From: Pseudomonas sp. Q2-TVG4-2 | GTDB lineage: Bacteria; Pseudomonadota; Gammaproteobacteria; Pseudomonadales; Pseudomonadaceae | DNA: 64,000 nucleotides | Assembly (NCBI RefSeq): GCF_013620795.1 | Contig: NZ_LGLW01000007.1 | Coordinates: 186,001-250,000 of the forward strand | Reading direction: 5' to 3' | In this document: one piece after another, positions 53,557 to 64,000 of the stretch | Position numbering within the stretch: the first letter of the stretch is position 1 | Layout: every line of letters begins with the position of its first letter | Notes under the pieces: model-generated | The model's database searches: none | The model's input: the letters and a program-made list of their open reading frames with translations, nothing else | Told to the model about the DNA's origin: nothing | Translations under genes and position numbers: made by a program

Positions 53557-54861
53557 TCAGCCTTCGCCTTGTTCGCGTGCGATGGCGCGGTAGCCGATGT
53601 CGTGGCGGTAGAAGTGTCCGTCCCACTCGATGCGAGCGGCCAGCGCATAGGCGTTCTGCTGGGCAGCTGACACCGTTTCGCCCATGGCCGTCGCGCAAAG
53701 CACGCGACCGCCGGCTGTGGCGATCGTCCCATCCTGCAGCGCTGTGCCGGCATGGAAGACCTTGCCGTCCAGCTTGGCGGCTGCGTCCAGGCCCCGAATC
53801 GCGGCGCCCTTGGCGTAATCGCCGGGGTAGCCGCCAGCGGCCAGCACGACGCCAAGGCTCGGCCGCGGATCCCATTGCGCCTCGATCTTGTTCAGCGCCT
53901 TGGCCAGCGCGGCCTCAACTAGCAGGACCAGGCTGGACTGCAAGCGCAGCATGATCGGCTGGGTTTCGGGATCACCGAAGCGGCAGTTGAACTCGATTAC
54001 CTTGGGCGCCCCGTTCCGGTCGATCATCAGGCCGGCATAGAGGAAGCCGGTATAGACGTTGCCTTCTGCAGCCATACCCTTGACGGTCGGCCATATCACT
54101 TCGTCCATGACGCGCTGATGGATCTCTGCAGTGACCACTGGCGCTGGCGAATAGGCGCCCATGCCGCCAGTGTTCGGGCCCGTATCGCCATCGCCAACAC
54201 GCTTGTGATCCTGGCTCGTGGCCATCGGCAACACGTTGGCGCCATCCACCATGACAATAAAGCTGGCTTCTTCACCCTCGAGGAACTCCTCGATCACCAC
54301 CCGGGCGCCCGCATCGCCAAACGCATTACCCGAGAGCATGTCGCGCACGGCCTCCTCTGCCTCCGCCAGCGTCATGGCGACGATCACGCCCTTGCCGGCC
54401 GCCAGGCCGTCGGCCTTGATTACGATGGGCGCGCCACCGCTTTTCAAGGCATGGGCACGCAGATAGGCCAGCGCAGGCTCCACCTCGGTGAAGTTCTGGT
54501 AGCCGGCTGTGGGGATCTGGTGGCGGGCCAGGAAGTCCTTGGTGAAGGCCTTGGAGCCTTCCAGCTGCGCGGCGGCGGCGGTGGGGCCGAAGCAATCTAG
54601 ACCGCGTGCGCGGAACAGATCGACCACTCCTTTGACCAGCGGGGCCTCGGGGCCGACGATGGTCAGCTGCACATGTTGTTCGGCGAAGTCGGCCAGCTGC
54701 TCGATGGCTAGCACGTCAATGGCGATGTTTTCGCATTTCGCTTCGGTGGCGGTGCCAGCGTTGCCGGGGGCGACGAAGACTTTTTTGACGCGTGGGTCCT
54801 GCGCGACCTTCCAGGCTAGGGCGTGCTCACGGCCACCGCTGCCAATGATCAAAACATTCAT
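53557..54861 (-). CDS. purD: Phosphoribosylamine--glycine ligase
   Basis: 434-residue ATP-grasp ligase, second step of de novo purine synthesis. N-terminal [58 protein letters not shown] and [12 protein letters not shown] are intact. It is cotranscribed behind purH. Confidence 0.97.
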   Translation of the reverse strand: MNVLIIGSGGREHALAWKVAQDPRVKKVFVAPGNAGTATEAKCENIAIDVLAIEQLADFAEQHVQLTIVGPEAPLVKGVVDLFRARGLDCFGPTAAAAQLEGSKAFTKDFLARHQIPTAGYQNFTEVEPALAYLRAHALKSGGAPIVIKADGLAAGKGVIVAMTLAEAEEAVRDMLSGNAFGDAGARVVIEEFLEGEEASFIVMVDGANVLPMATSQDHKRVGDGDTGPNTGGMGAYSPAPVVTAEIHQRVMDEVIWPTVKGMAAEGNVYTGFLYAGLMIDRNGAPKVIEFNCRFGDPETQPIMLRLQSSLVLLVEAALAKALNKIEAQWDPRPSLGVVLAAGGYPGDYAKGAAIRGLDAAAKLDGKVFHAGTALQDGTIATAGGRVLCATAMGETVSAAQQNAYALAARIEWDGHFYRHDIGYRAIAREQGEG

Positions 54862-54881
54862 ACTCGAATCTCTCGTCTGAG

Positions 54882-54952
54882 AGCTGGAAGCTGAAAGCTG
54901 AAAGCTGAAAGCGGGGGGGCTTCAGGCGTCCAGCTTCAGGCTTCGAGCTTTA
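54882..54952. repeat. 7-bp tandem repeats forming a loose hairpin between purH and purD
   Basis: AGCTGGA/AGCTGAA runs four times (54882-54909), then a G-run, then a roughly complementary GCTTCAGG/AGCTTCAGG stretch (54919-54952). A similar but shorter pattern follows the purH start region (56570-56600). The structure could attenuate or stabilise the purH-purD transcript. Confidence 0.6.
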
Positions 54953-56554
54953 GTGCCTGAAATGGCGCATGCCCGTGAATACCATGGCGATGCCAGCTTC
55001 GTCAGCAGCGGCAATCACTTCGGCATCGCGCATCGAGCCGCCGGGCTGGATCACCGCAGTGATGCCGGCCTTGGCTGCATTGTCGATGCCGTCTCGGAAG
55101 GGGAAGAAGGCGTCGCTCGCCATCACCGCGCCTGGAACCGGCAGGCCGGCATGTTCGGCCTTGATCGCGGCGATGCGTGCGGAATTGACCCGGCTCATCT
55201 GCCCCGCGCCGACACCGACGGTCTGGCGGTTCTTGGCGTAGACGATGGCGTTGGACTTGACGAACTTGGCCACCTTCCAGGCGAAGATTAGGTCGTAAAT
55301 TTCCTGCTCTGTTGGTGCCCGCTGGGTCACTACCTTGAGATCAGCTTCATGGATCATGCCGATGTCGCGGCTCTGTACCAGCAGCCCTCCGTTGACACGC
55401 TTGAAGTCCCAACCTGGCGCACGCTCGGCTGGCCATTGGCCGCATTCGAGCAGGCGCACATTGGCCTTGGTGGCGATTACATTGCGGGCCTCGGCGGAGA
55501 TACTCGGAGCGATGATTACCTCGACGAATTGCCGCTCGACAATGGCCTTTGCGGTTTCGCCGTCCAGCTCACGGTTGAAGGCGATGATGCCGCCGAATGC
55601 CGATTCGCTGTCGGTGGCGTAGGCCAGCTCGTAGGCCTGACGGATGCCGCCTTCGTCTTCCGGTACCACCGCGACGCCACAAGGATTGGCGTGCTTGACG
55701 ATGACGCAGGCCGGCTTGACGAAGCTCTTCACACACTCCAGTGCGGCGTCGGTATCGGAGACATTGTTGAAGGACAGTTCCTTGCCCTGTAACTGGCGGG
55801 CAGTGGCGATGCAAGCTTCGTCGGCAGTTTCGACGTAAAACGCCGCGATCTGATGCGGGTTCTCACCGTAGCGCATGTCCTGCGCCTTCACGAACTGAGT
55901 GGTGAAGGTGCGCGGGAGCAGGCTGCGGCCTTCAGTGGAAAGGGTTTCGGCGCGCTGGTCGACGGTGCCCAGGTAGTTGGCGATCATGCCGTCGTAGGAC
56001 GCGGTGTGCTCGAACGCCTTGAGCGCCAGGTCGAAGCGCTGGGCATAGGTCAGGCCGCCGCTCTGCAGGTTCTCGATGACGCTGGCGTAATCATCGGCGT
56101 TGACCACGATGGCGACGTCCTTGTGGTTCTTCGCGGCGCTGCGGACCATGGTCGGGCCGCCAATGTCGATGTTCTCGATAGCGTCCGGCAGAGAGCAGCC
56201 TGGCTTGGCGACGGTGGCAGCGAAGGGATAAAGGTTGACCGCGACCAAATCGATCGGGTTGATGCCGTGCTCTGTCATGACCGCACCATCCAGATCGCGG
56301 CGGCCGAGGATGCCACCGTGAATCTTCGGGTGCAGAGTTTTCACCCGGCCGTCCATCATTTCCGGAAAGCCGGTGTAATCGGCGACTTCGACTGCGGCGA
56401 TGTCATTTTCACGCAGCAGCTTGAAGGTACCGCCGGTGGACAGGATCTCGACGCCGAGAGCGGCGAGCTCGCGGGCAAATTCAACGACGCCGGTCTTGTC
56501 GGACACGCTGATCAGCGCGCGGCGGACGGGGAGGCGGGTGCTTTGGTCGGTCAT
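54950..56554 (-). CDS. purH: Bifunctional AICAR transformylase / IMP cyclohydrolase
   Basis: 534-residue enzyme for the last two steps of IMP synthesis. The N-terminal IMP cyclohydrolase (about 1-200; [38 protein letters not shown]) and C-terminal transformylase (about 205-534; [29 protein letters not shown]) are complete. ATG 56554 has better spacing from AGGA than ATG 56560 two codons upstream. Follows fis on the same strand. Confidence 0.97.
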   Translation of the reverse strand: MTDQSTRLPVRRALISVSDKTGVVEFARELAALGVEILSTGGTFKLLRENDIAAVEVADYTGFPEMMDGRVKTLHPKIHGGILGRRDLDGAVMTEHGINPIDLVAVNLYPFAATVAKPGCSLPDAIENIDIGGPTMVRSAAKNHKDVAIVVNADDYASVIENLQSGGLTYAQRFDLALKAFEHTASYDGMIANYLGTVDQRAETLSTEGRSLLPRTFTTQFVKAQDMRYGENPHQIAAFYVETADEACIATARQLQGKELSFNNVSDTDAALECVKSFVKPACVIVKHANPCGVAVVPEDEGGIRQAYELAYATDSESAFGGIIAFNRELDGETAKAIVERQFVEVIIAPSISAEARNVIATKANVRLLECGQWPAERAPGWDFKRVNGGLLVQSRDIGMIHEADLKVVTQRAPTEQEIYDLIFAWKVAKFVKSNAIVYAKNRQTVGVGAGQMSRVNSARIAAIKAEHAGLPVPGAVMASDAFFPFRDGIDNAAKAGITAVIQPGGSMRDAEVIAAADEAGIAMVFTGMRHFRH

Positions 56555-56639
56555 AGACATTTCCTAGGAGCTACAGGCTGCAAGCGGGAGGCCCCAGGCG
56601 AAACGGCTTGCTACCGTTCCCTCGGAGCGCGCCGCTGTG

Positions 56640-56960
56640 TCAGAGAAGATCGTACTGCTTGAGTTTCTTGCGCAGGGTGCCGCGATTCAGACCCAGCAGC
56701 TCTGAGGCTTTGGTCTGGTTACCCTTGACGTAATTCATCACGGTTTCCAGCAGCGGCGCTTCCACTTCGGAAAGCACCAGGTTGTAAACGTCCGTGACGT
56801 CAGCGCCTTCGAGATGGGCGAAATAGTTGTGCAACGCCTTTTCTACACTGCCGCGCAGGGTCTGGCCTGCTTCGCTCGGTGTGTTGAGGTGTTGCTTGAG
56901 GTTCACGTTGTCGCTCACGGATGTTATTCCAGTTACCAGTGTTTCGTTCAACAGCGTCAT
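56640..56960 (-). CDS. fis: DNA-binding protein Fis
   Basis: 106-residue nucleoid protein. The C-terminal helix-turn-helix [33 protein letters not shown] (read in parts) is typical; the N-terminal beta-hairpin activation region is shorter in sequence similarity. Overlaps dusB by four bases; the dusB-fis operon is conserved across gammaproteobacteria. Confidence 0.96.
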   Translation of the reverse strand: MTLLNETLVTGITSVSDNVNLKQHLNTPSEAGQTLRGSVEKALHNYFAHLEGADVTDVYNLVLSEVEAPLLETVMNYVKGNQTKASELLGLNRGTLRKKLKQYDLL

Positions 56961-57970
56961 GCAGCCACCCCTTTTCCATCCCCTGAATCAGGGCCTGTTC
57001 GGCGTTCGGCCAGAAAGGCCCGAACACTGGCGCATTGCGCGTCCCTGTCTTCCAAACCATTGAACCGGGCGCGGTACTCGCGCGCGCCGGGCAGTGTTGC
57101 GAGATACCAACTGACATGCTTGCGCGCGATTCGCACGCCCATCACATCGCCGTAAAAAGCATGGAGGGCCCGCAGGTGATCCAACAAGATGCTTTCGACC
57201 TCGGTCAGGTCCGGCGGGGCCAGCAGCTCACCGGTTGCGAGGTAGTGATTGATCTCGCGAAAAATCCAGGGTCTCCCCTGGGCTGCCCGACCAATCAACA
57301 GTGCGTCGGCTCCTGTTGCCTTCAGTACCTGGCTTGCCTTCAGCGGCGTATCGATGTCTCCATTGGCAAATACCGGAATCGACACCGCCTGCTTGATCGC
57401 CGCAATGGTGTCGTACTCGGCCTCGCCCGTGTAAAGGTCGGCACGTGTACGACCATGCACGGCCAGCGCTGCGATTCCGGATTGTTCGGCGATCTTCGCC
57501 ACCGTAAGTCCGTTCTTGTTCTGCCTGTCCCAGCCGGTGCGGATCTTCAAGGTCACCGGAACGTCAACCGCACCGACCACGGCCTCGAGTATTTCCGAGA
57601 TGAGTCGTTCGTCTTTCATCAATGCCGAGCCTGCGGCCTTATTGCAAACCTTCTTCGCGGGGCAGCCCATATTGATATCGATGATTTGCGCGCCAAGCTC
57701 GACGTTGCGAATGGCGGCCTCGGCAAGCATCCGTGAATCGCCCCCGGCGATCTGCACGGAACGGGGCTCCGGATCTCCTTCATGCAACAGGCGCAGACGC
57801 GACTTGCGACTGTTCCATAGGCGTACATCGCTGGTCACCATTTCCGATACCACCAAGCCGGCACCGAGACGCCGGCATAACTGACGGAACGGCTGATCGG
57901 TCACGCCAGCCATGGGCGCGAGGATCAATCGGTTCGGAAGGATATAAGGACCGATGCGTACCGCTGACAT
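56957..57970 (-). CDS. dusB: tRNA-dihydrouridine synthase B
   Basis: 337-residue flavoenzyme that reduces specific uridines in tRNA. FMN/substrate motifs: [37 protein letters not shown] with the catalytic Cys, [10 protein letters not shown], and [12 protein letters not shown]. First gene of dusB-fis; a promoter with a good -10 lies about 60 bases upstream. Confidence 0.96.
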   Translation of the reverse strand: MSAVRIGPYILPNRLILAPMAGVTDQPFRQLCRRLGAGLVVSEMVTSDVRLWNSRKSRLRLLHEGDPEPRSVQIAGGDSRMLAEAAIRNVELGAQIIDINMGCPAKKVCNKAAGSALMKDERLISEILEAVVGAVDVPVTLKIRTGWDRQNKNGLTVAKIAEQSGIAALAVHGRTRADLYTGEAEYDTIAAIKQAVSIPVFANGDIDTPLKASQVLKATGADALLIGRAAQGRPWIFREINHYLATGELLAPPDLTEVESILLDHLRALHAFYGDVMGVRIARKHVSWYLATLPGAREYRARFNGLEDRDAQCASVRAFLAERRTGPDSGDGKGVAA

Positions 57971-58030
57971 GAAGATTCCCTGCTTGGAGCCTGCTTGTTA
58001 GGTCGATCGGGACAGCAAAAAAGGGTGTGC

Positions 58031-58059
58031 ATAATACCCGCTCCGGATGACGGGTTAAA
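58031..58059 (-). promoter_or_regulatory. Promoter of dusB-fis
   Basis: On the minus strand TTTAAC, 17 bases, TATTAT, then a GC-rich stretch (GCACACCC). This resembles the growth-rate-regulated dusB-fis promoter type; regulation itself is inferred. Confidence 0.6.
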
Positions 58060-58179
58060 GGTTGTTCTGAACAAAATCTGAACAGCCTCAAGCTTATAAC
58101 CGACAGCGGGATTGGCATGTCGATGCGACAGGCGGCACCTGATCGCAGCGCTCTAGGACGCCGCAACCCGAGCGAACGT

Positions 58180-59472
58180 CTATTCGGGTGAGCGGAAGCT
58201 CAGGCTGTAGTTGACTGCCTTGGCGCCTGGGTCAAGGATGTCCAGCGCGATGTGGATCGGGATCTGCGATGGCATTTGCCGCTGGCCGGCGAGCTCCCCG
58301 GAAAGATACTCGCCGGGCTTGAAAATACGGCGCGCCTGGGTCTGCCCGTTGATATCGTCGAAGCGGATTTCCAACAGCGGGAACGGCTGAGGGAAGGAGG
58401 CGCGGTTGTAGATGATCGCATCGACCACCAGCGCTCCAGCGAAATCCGGATGGCTGCGCACCACCAGATTACTGCTCTTGATCTGACTGATATCCACGCG
58501 GGGTGGCAATTCGCAGCCCAGCGCAGGGCAGATTTTCTCGAGCCATGGCCGGTATTCGTCCTGCCGCGCCACCTCGTCGAAGTTGTACGCCACGTACTGG
58601 GCCGCCAGAGCAAGCAGGGCGATCAGGTTCAAAAGACCCCAGCCTAACCAGCGGCCCCAGGGCCGGCGGCGTGCTTGCCAATCGAGCTGCAATGGCTCGT
58701 CATCGAGCTCGAACAGAGGGTCTTCATCCCTGCGACTCGAGCGATCTACGGTGCGCTGGTCCTCGTCGTCGGAGCTATCCGGCAGGTTGGTGTGTGGCGG
58801 CTCGTCATCGGGCTCGATAACGCTATCAAATACAGGCTCGACGCGATCCTCTGAGTCAAGACGCTTCGCTAGCGGGCCGCGCGGGCTCGTCAATGGGCTG
58901 GGCGGCGCCGGGTGCTCGGCGCTGACGGGGGTGAAGTGCAGTTCCGTCGTGCCGGAGGGTGATTCGGCCGTGAAGGATGGCTCCGCTTGTGTGCGATGGT
59001 CGGAACCTGGCGTGTCGCTTTCCGCACGGAGCAACTGTTCGGCCCAAACCTCGTCAGCCTCGGTTGGCTGATCGTCGGCGCGCGACTGCAGGCTCTCCCT
59101 GGATTGCGGCTCGAGCTCGAGAAACTCACGCGACAGTTCCAACTCCTGCCGCTCGAGCTTCGCCAGTTCTTCGTCCAGATCGAGGTTGTCCAAGTCCAGA
59201 TCATCGTGGATCCACAACGTGCTGTCTTCAGCCGCAGGCGTCGTCTGCGGTTGCGTCCTGGCTTGTGTAGGGGCGGTAGCGAGGGGGTTGCTGGCTTCGG
59301 CTGTATCCGCCGTACTGCCGTCGTTCGCATCGGCCCCGTGCAGGTGACGGGCTGCATTGAACAGCTCCATGCAGGCGCCGCAGCGCACCACGCCATGGGC
59401 AGCAGCGAGCTGGGTGCGGCTGATACGGAAACTGGTGCGGCAATGTGGGCACTGGGTGACGAAGCTGGTCAT
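58180..59472 (-). CDS. Zinc-ribbon, DUF3426 membrane protein
   Basis: 430-residue protein. N-terminal MJ0042-type zinc ribbon (CPHCRTSFRISR...VVRCGACMELFNA; Cys pairs at about 8-11 and 31-34), a long acidic low-complexity region (about 60-270), one membrane segment (about 278-297) and a C-terminal DUF3426 domain (about 310-425; ends with IHIALDILDPGAKAVNYSLSF). Function unknown; conserved between prmA and dusB in pseudomonads. Confidence 0.85.
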   Translation of the reverse strand: MTSFVTQCPHCRTSFRISRTQLAAAHGVVRCGACMELFNAARHLHGADANDGSTADTAEASNPLATAPTQARTQPQTTPAAEDSTLWIHDDLDLDNLDLDEELAKLERQELELSREFLELEPQSRESLQSRADDQPTEADEVWAEQLLRAESDTPGSDHRTQAEPSFTAESPSGTTELHFTPVSAEHPAPPSPLTSPRGPLAKRLDSEDRVEPVFDSVIEPDDEPPHTNLPDSSDDEDQRTVDRSSRRDEDPLFELDDEPLQLDWQARRRPWGRWLGWGLLNLIALLALAAQYVAYNFDEVARQDEYRPWLEKICPALGCELPPRVDISQIKSSNLVVRSHPDFAGALVVDAIIYNRASFPQPFPLLEIRFDDINGQTQARRIFKPGEYLSGELAGQRQMPSQIPIHIALDILDPGAKAVNYSLSFRSPE

Positions 59473-59589
59473 GCATTGGTCCGGCGGAAATGCCCGTAGT
59501 CTAGCGCATGCTTGCCGATGAGCGGCAGCGGCGGTTAGCGGTGGGATCGCGGATTTGCTTAGACGATCCCGCTCGATACTCGGCCGGGT

Positions 59590-60471
59590 TCAGCGGTGCC
59601 GGGTACCGGTGATTCGTACCCAGCCGTCCTTCTCCGCGGTAGGGTCAAGGTCGAACTGGCTCGCGTAGGCGGCACGGACGTCTTCCGCCTGCTCGGCCAG
59701 GACCCCCGACAGGGCCAGCTGGCCGCCCGGCTTGACCCGCTCGATAATTCGCGGCGCCAGCGCCACCAGCGGGCCGGCGAGAATGTTGGCCACGACCACG
59801 TCAGACTGACCCGCCGGCAACTGCTCCGGCAGGTAGAGCGGGAAGCGCTCCGGGGCGATGCCGTTGCGCCCGGCGTTGTCACGCGATGCTTCCAGCGCTT
59901 GCACGTCGATGTCGGTACCTACCGCCCGCTCGGCCCCTAGGAGCAGGGCGGCGATTGCGAGAATGCCCGATCCGCAGCCAAAATCCAGCACCTGCAGGCC
60001 GTCCAGCCGCTGAGCATCCAGCCATTCCAGGCACAGTGCCGTCGTCGGGTGGGTGCCAGTGCCAAAGGCGAGACCGGGATCGAGCAGCAGGTTCACTGCA
60101 TCCGGTTCGGGGGCGGCGTGCCAGCTGGGCACGATCCACAGCCGGCGGCCAAAACGCATCGGATGGAAGTTGTCCATCCAGCTGCGTTCCCAGTCCTGGT
60201 CTTCGATGCGCTCCAGTTGATAGTTGGGTAGTTCACCACCGATCAATAACTGCAAATGGGCGAGCAGGTTGGCCTCGTCGGTATCGCTTTCGAACAGGGC
60301 CAGCAGGTGGGTGTGCGACCACAGCGGTGTGGTGCCGAGATCTGGCTCGAAGATCGGCTGGTCTTCGGCGTCCATGAAGGTTACCGATACTGCACCGACG
60401 CCCAGCAGCGCGTCTTCGAGGGTTTCCGCCTGTTCTGGAGTGATAGCGAGACGAAGTTGTAACCAGGACAT
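59590..60471 (-). CDS. prmA: Ribosomal protein L11 methyltransferase
   Basis: 293-residue SAM methyltransferase that trimethylates L11. N-terminal substrate domain, then [18 protein letters not shown] motif [15 protein letters not shown], and NILAGPL. Its start follows the accC terminator region, so expression may be partly separate. Confidence 0.96.
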   Translation of the reverse strand: MSWLQLRLAITPEQAETLEDALLGVGAVSVTFMDAEDQPIFEPDLGTTPLWSHTHLLALFESDTDEANLLAHLQLLIGGELPNYQLERIEDQDWERSWMDNFHPMRFGRRLWIVPSWHAAPEPDAVNLLLDPGLAFGTGTHPTTALCLEWLDAQRLDGLQVLDFGCGSGILAIAALLLGAERAVGTDIDVQALEASRDNAGRNGIAPERFPLYLPEQLPAGQSDVVVANILAGPLVALAPRIIERVKPGGQLALSGVLAEQAEDVRAAYASQFDLDPTAEKDGWVRITGTRHR

Positions 60472-60574
60472 GAAAGCCTCTCGGATATGGACGGCCGCTT
60501 GAGCGGGCGGTCAGAAAAAGAGCAAGCTTACTGTGCAGCAGCGCTGGCTTCCATCATTCGCATGCGTCAGAAAC

Positions 60575-60603
60575 GACAAGGGCCGCCATCGGCAGCCCTT
60601 GTC
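60575..60603 (-). terminator. Hairpin after accC
   Basis: GACAAGGGC (60575-60583) pairs with GCCCTTGTC (60595-60603); an inner GCCG/CGGC pair extends it. A short T-rich stretch follows on the minus strand. Lies 15 bases after the accC stop. Confidence 0.6.
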
Positions 60604-60617
60604 AGCGCAACACTGGA

Positions 60618-61967
60618 TCAGTGCTTGTCCATACCCAGTTTCTTTTCCAGGTAATGGATGTTCACGCCGCCCTTACAAAACCCTTCATCGCGAACCAGAT
60701 CCCGGTGCAGCGGGATATTGGTCTTGATGCCGTCGACGACGATTTCGTCCAAGGCATTGCGCATGCGCACCATGGCCTCTTCGCGAGTGGCACCGTAGGT
60801 GATCAGCTTGCCGATCAGCGAGTCGTAGTTCGGTGGTACCGAATAGCCGCTGTACAGATGCGAATCGACCCGCACGCCATTGCCGCCGGGGGCATGGAAG
60901 TGCTTGACCTTACCTGGGCTGGGCAGGAAGTTGGAGGGGTCTTCCGCGTTGATCCGGCATTCCAGCGAATGGCCGCGAATGACCACGTCTTCCTGTTTGA
61001 TCGAGAGCTTGTTGCCGGCGGCAATGCTCAGCATCTCCTTGACGATATCGACACCCGTAACCATCTCGGTTACCGGATGCTCAACCTGAACGCGGGTATT
61101 CATTTCGATGAAGTAGAAGCGGCCGTCTTCGTAAAGGAACTCGAAGGTGCCGGCACCGCGGTAGCCAATCTCGACGCAGGCGTCGGTGCAGCGCTTGAGT
61201 ACTTCTTCGCGTGCCTTCTCGTCAATGTAGGGAGCTGGTGCTTCTTCCAGGACTTTCTGGTGACGGCGCTGCAGCGAGCAGTCCCGATCACCCAAGTGAA
61301 TGGCATTGCCCTGGCCGTCGGAGAGCACCTGGACTTCCACGTGGCGTGGGTTGCCGAGAAATTTCTCCAGGTAGACCATCGGGTTGCCGAACGCCGCGCC
61401 AGCTTCGGTACGGGTCAGCTTCGCCGACTTGATCAGGTCTTCTTCTTGGTGGACCACGCGCATGCCGCGACCGCCGCCGCCACCTGCTGCTTTGATGATT
61501 ACTGGATAGCCGACTTCACGGGCGATGCGCAGCGCTTCGGCCTCGTCTTCCGGCAGTGGGCCTTCGGAGCCGGGCACCACGGGTACGCCTGCTTTGATCA
61601 TGGCGTCCTTTGCCGAGACCTTGTCGCCCATCAGGCGAATGGTTTCGGCTTTCGGCCCGACGAAGGCAAAGCCGGAATTCTCCACCTGCTCGGCGAAGTC
61701 GGCATTCTCGGCCAGGAAGCCATACCCCGGATGGATCGCCGTCGCGCCGGTCACTTCCGCCGCGGCAATGATCGCCGGGATATGCAGATAGGAATTGGTA
61801 GCAAGGGCCGGGCCGATGCAGACGGACTCGTCGGCCAGGGCCAGATGCATCAATTCACGGTCAGCGGTGGAATGCACCGCGACGGTCTTGATCCCCAGCT
61901 CCTTGCAGGCTCGCAAAATCCGCAGGGCGATTTCACCGCGGTTGGCGATTAGTACTTTTTCCAACAT
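60618..61967 (-). CDS. accC: Acetyl-CoA carboxylase biotin carboxylase subunit
   Basis: 449-residue ATP-grasp enzyme that carboxylates biotin on AccB using ATP and bicarbonate, the first step of fatty acid synthesis. Seen: [26 protein letters not shown], glycine loop [12 protein letters not shown], and [17 protein letters not shown] 61967 gives the family start [14 protein letters not shown]. 17 bases after accB. Confidence 0.97.
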   Translation of the reverse strand: MLEKVLIANRGEIALRILRACKELGIKTVAVHSTADRELMHLALADESVCIGPALATNSYLHIPAIIAAAEVTGATAIHPGYGFLAENADFAEQVENSGFAFVGPKAETIRLMGDKVSAKDAMIKAGVPVVPGSEGPLPEDEAEALRIAREVGYPVIIKAAGGGGGRGMRVVHQEEDLIKSAKLTRTEAGAAFGNPMVYLEKFLGNPRHVEVQVLSDGQGNAIHLGDRDCSLQRRHQKVLEEAPAPYIDEKAREEVLKRCTDACVEIGYRGAGTFEFLYEDGRFYFIEMNTRVQVEHPVTEMVTGVDIVKEMLSIAAGNKLSIKQEDVVIRGHSLECRINAEDPSNFLPSPGKVKHFHAPGGNGVRVDSHLYSGYSVPPNYDSLIGKLITYGATREEAMVRMRNALDEIVVDGIKTNIPLHRDLVRDEGFCKGGVNIHYLEKKLGMDKH

Positions 61968-61984
61968 CGCTGGTTCTCCGCGGT

Positions 61985-62443
61985 TCAAACGATGGTGAAC
62001 AGCGGCTGGTCGTATTCGACCGGCTGACCATTCTCCACCAGGATGGATTCGATGGTGCCGCTGGTTTCGGCCTCGATGTGGTTCATCATCTTCATGGCTT
62101 CAACGATGCAGAGGATGTCGCCCTTCTTAACGCTCTGGCCCACTTCAACGAAGTTGGCCGACTCTGGTGAAGAGGCGCGGTAGAAGGTACCCACCATCGG
62201 TGAGCGAACCACTGTGCCGTTGAACTTCGGTTGGGCCGGGGCGGCGTCGGCGGCTGCCGGGGCGGCGGCCGGAGCGGCTGCGGGAGCCGGCATTGGCGCC
62301 TGAGCGTAATAAGGCTGCTGCATGGCCACTTGCTTGCTGTGACGGCTGATGCGAACGGACTCTTCACCCTCGTGAATTTCCAGCTCGTCGATACCGGACT
62401 CTTCCAGCAGCTCGATCAATTTCTTAACTTTGCGAATATCCAT
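61985..62443 (-). CDS. accB: Acetyl-CoA carboxylase biotin carboxyl carrier protein
   Basis: 152-residue BCCP. N-terminal [23 protein letters not shown], an Ala/Pro-rich linker (about 45-75), and the biotinyl domain with Lys118 in [15 protein letters not shown] 62443 begins the conserved sequence; the extension upstream is arbitrary. In E. coli AccB represses its own operon. Confidence 0.97.
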   Translation of the reverse strand: MDIRKVKKLIELLEESGIDELEIHEGEESVRISRHSKQVAMQQPYYAQAPMPAPAAAPAAAPAAADAAPAQPKFNGTVVRSPMVGTFYRASSPESANFVEVGQSVKKGDILCIVEAMKMMNHIEAETSGTIESILVENGQPVEYDQPLFTIV

Positions 62444-62522
62444 GAAGCGGTAACTCCCAGGTAAGTTCAAAGGGCATTGCTGCTCGCTTCTTCGAGGCCG
62501 ACGCATGCCGCGCGCGGTCCTG

Positions 62523-62966
62523 TCAGGAAGCAGCGAGTTGTTCCAGGGCGGCCTCCAATGCCAGGCGGTAGCCGCTGGCGCCAAGGCCGCAGATCACCCC
62601 TACCGCGACATCCGAAAAATAGGAGTGATGGCGGAAAGGTTCACGCTTGTGCACGTTTGACAGGTGCACTTCGATGAATGGGATGCTCACCGCCAGCAGC
62701 GCGTCACGTAACGCGACGCTGGTATGCGTGAAAGCTGCAGGGTTGATCAGAATGAAGTCCACGCCTTCGCCGCGCGCGGCATGGATCCGCTCGATCAGTT
62801 CATATTCAGCGTTGGACTGCAGATGCAGCAGGTGATGGCCGGCATCACGGGCCCGCTGCTCCAGTTCCTGGTTGATCTGCGCCAGCGTGACTGCGCCATA
62901 AACACCGGGTTCGCGAGTGCCGAGCAAATTCAGGTTCGGACCGTGCAGGACCAGAAACGTCGCCAT
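62523..62966 (-). CDS. aroQ: Type II 3-dehydroquinate dehydratase
   Basis: 147-residue enzyme, third step of the shikimate pathway. [16 protein letters not shown] with the catalytic Tyr region (GVYG), [46 protein letters not shown]. It heads aroQ-accB-accC, the arrangement usual in Pseudomonas. ATG 62966 has GGAATACTC before it, an acceptable site. Confidence 0.97.
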   Translation of the reverse strand: MATFLVLHGPNLNLLGTREPGVYGAVTLAQINQELEQRARDAGHHLLHLQSNAEYELIERIHAARGEGVDFILINPAAFTHTSVALRDALLAVSIPFIEVHLSNVHKREPFRHHSYFSDVAVGVICGLGASGYRLALEAALEQLAAS

Positions 62967-63119
62967 GAGTATTCCTTGTTGTTCTGTCCGATCAACGCCG
63001 ACGAGCGCCGTGATGGTGAAAGGAAAAACTATGCACGAAGCGAGGGCTGACTGTCCAGTCATGTCTCAATCGGCGTAAATGCCTGCATTATGGCTGGAGA
63101 TTGCCGCAGGGAGCTCTTG

Positions 63120-64000
63120 TTAGAAGAACGCCTCGGCGCGGTTGAGTCGTTCGGCGAACTGGCGGGTATCAATCTCGCCAACGACGCGTGCCTCGGCCAG
63201 CTCCTGTCCTGTGGGACCAAAGAACAGAACCGCGGGAGGGCCGAAGAGCTTGTAACGATCGAGCAAGGCGCGTTGCTCCGGGTTGCTGTCGGTGATATCG
63301 AAGCGAATCAGGCGATAGTCAGCCAGGCGTGGGGCAATCGTTGGGTCGGCGAATACTTCGCGTTCGATCACTTTGCAGCTGATACACCAGTCGGCGTACC
63401 AGTCGAGCATCAGGGGTTGCCCGGCTGCGCGAGCCGCGTCGAGCTGAGCATCGAGTTCGGCAGGCGTAGAGACGGTATGCCAGCCTTCGGCTTCGTTGCT
63501 GATGCCCCCGCCGATAGACGAAACCGGACTTGGCAGCGGCCGCAGCGGATCGGAGCCGCCTTGCAAGGCGCCGACCCATGCTGCCAGTGCGTAAACCAAC
63601 AGGGTTAGGCCAAGCAGCTGTGCGAGTTTCTGCCGTGCTGTTTTAGGCGTAAATTCAAGCGTGCCGAGAAACAGCGCAGCACCGGCCGCCAGCAAACCCC
63701 ACAGTGCCAGTGCTAGGGAGCCTGGCAGGACTCGCTCGAGCATCCACACCGCAACCGCCAGTAGCAGTACGCCAAACGTGTTGCGCACAGTAACCATCCA
63801 CGGGCCGCTCTTGGGCAACAAAGCACCGCCTCCGGTGGCGAACAGAATCAGTGGCGCTCCCATGCCGAGGCCGAGGGCAAATAGCTTCAGGCCACCGCCT
63901 AGGGCATCGCCGCTGGCGCTGATATAAAGCAGTGCACCTGCGAGGGGGGCAGTGACGCACGGGGAAACCAATAGACTGGAGACGGTGCCCAGCAGTGCAG
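63120..64000 (-). CDS. dsbD: Thiol:disulfide interchange protein DsbD (5' end outside window)
   Basis: C-terminal about 293 residues of DsbD, which carries reducing power from thioredoxin across the inner membrane. The frame is open to the window edge and begins ALLGTVSSLLVSPCVTAPLAGA, with the conserved membrane Cys. At least three further membrane segments follow, then a thioredoxin-like domain (last about 120 residues) with WYADWCISCK. The N-terminal periplasmic domain and first membrane Cys lie outside. Confidence 0.95.
   Translation of the reverse strand, partial: ALLGTVSSLLVSPCVTAPLAGALLYISASGDALGGGLKLFALGLGMGAPLILFATGGGALLPKSGPWMVTVRNTFGVLLLAVAVWMLERVLPGSLALALWGLLAAGAALFLGTLEFTPKTARQKLAQLLGLTLLVYALAAWVGALQGGSDPLRPLPSPVSSIGGGISNEAEGWHTVSTPAELDAQLDAARAAGQPLMLDWYADWCISCKVIEREVFADPTIAPRLADYRLIRFDITDSNPEQRALLDRYKLFGPPAVLFFGPTGQELAEARVVGEIDTRQFAERLNRAEAFF

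Noticed and set aside
53484..53855. 124-codon N-terminal extension of retS
   Set aside because: It overlaps purD in another frame, has no homology, and the ATG at 53483 yields the known RetS length.
54882..54952. CRISPR-like array
   Set aside because: Seven-base units without spacers; a simple tandem repeat.
60621..61952. 443-codon open frame antisense to accC
   Set aside because: It mirrors a well-conserved gene and shows no family motif. The same applies to the long antisense frames over cysNC, mraY-murD, ddlB, ftsA and ftsZ.

Overview
The window reads as chromosomal DNA of a Pseudomonas-type gammaproteobacterium, most likely of the Stutzerimonas (Pseudomonas stutzeri) group. The evidence is high GC coding sequence, gene orders that match Pseudomonas aeruginosa block by block (hisC-algW-nif3-cysD-cysNC; pilBCD-coaE-yacG; rplM-rpsI-petABC-sspAB; dolP-diaA-yraN-lpoA/rsmI; the complete mra/dcw cell-wall cluster; dsbD-aroQ-accBC-prmA-DUF3426-dusB-fis-purHD-retS), a fused cysNC, and RAYT/REP elements of the pseudomonad kind. 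The species is an inference from gene content and style, not from a search.

Layout. 0-6.2 kb: the 3' part of hisC, convergent algW, nif3 and the sulfate-activation pair cysD-cysNC, closed by two tandem hairpin terminators. 6.2-8.0 kb is a small accessory patch: a YtoQ-family gene, a RAYT (REP-associated transposase) broken by a one-base deletion, REP-like palindromes and a repeated flank. 8.0-13.6 kb: type IV pilus genes pilA (own sigma-54 promoter) divergent from pilB-pilC-pilD, followed by coaE-yacG. 13.7-15.5 kb: a CbiM-like permease and a Tas-like aldo/keto reductase on the minus strand. 15.9-20.7 kb: ribosomal rplM-rpsI, cytochrome bc1 complex petABC, and sspA-sspB. 20.8-24.3 kb (minus): lpoA-yraN-diaA-dolP, divergent from rsmI. 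25.3 kb: the RNase P RNA gene rnpB.

25.9-43.7 kb is the complete dcw cluster mraZ-rsmH-ftsL-ftsI-murE-murF-mraY-murD-ftsW-murG-murC-ddlB-ftsQ-ftsA-ftsZ-lpxC. It is nearly gapless, mostly with overlapping stop/start codons, and is driven at least in part from a strong promoter next to three 10-bp-spaced MraZ boxes. It carries peptidoglycan precursor synthesis, the divisome and the first committed step of lipid A synthesis.

43.8-50.6 kb is a variable region: a ferritin-like protein, a 44-residue proline-rich protein and a Rho_N-domain protein that look like one stress operon, then a lone rfbD-like reductase, an AEC transporter, two membrane proteins (VC0807-like and UPF0104) and a CYP152-type fatty-acid P450 peroxygenase. 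50.6-64 kb returns to core genes on the minus strand: retS, purD, purH, fis, dusB, a DUF3426 protein, prmA, accC, accB, aroQ and the 3' part of dsbD.

Most of the window is conserved core genome. I found no convincing new multi-gene system, prophage, CRISPR array, tRNA or defence island. The points most worth a second look are the frameshifted RAYT with its split flanking repeat, the pilA locus, the CYP152 gene and its divergent membrane-protein neighbour, the unannotated 44-residue protein, and the long rplM leader with a duplicated 14-mer.
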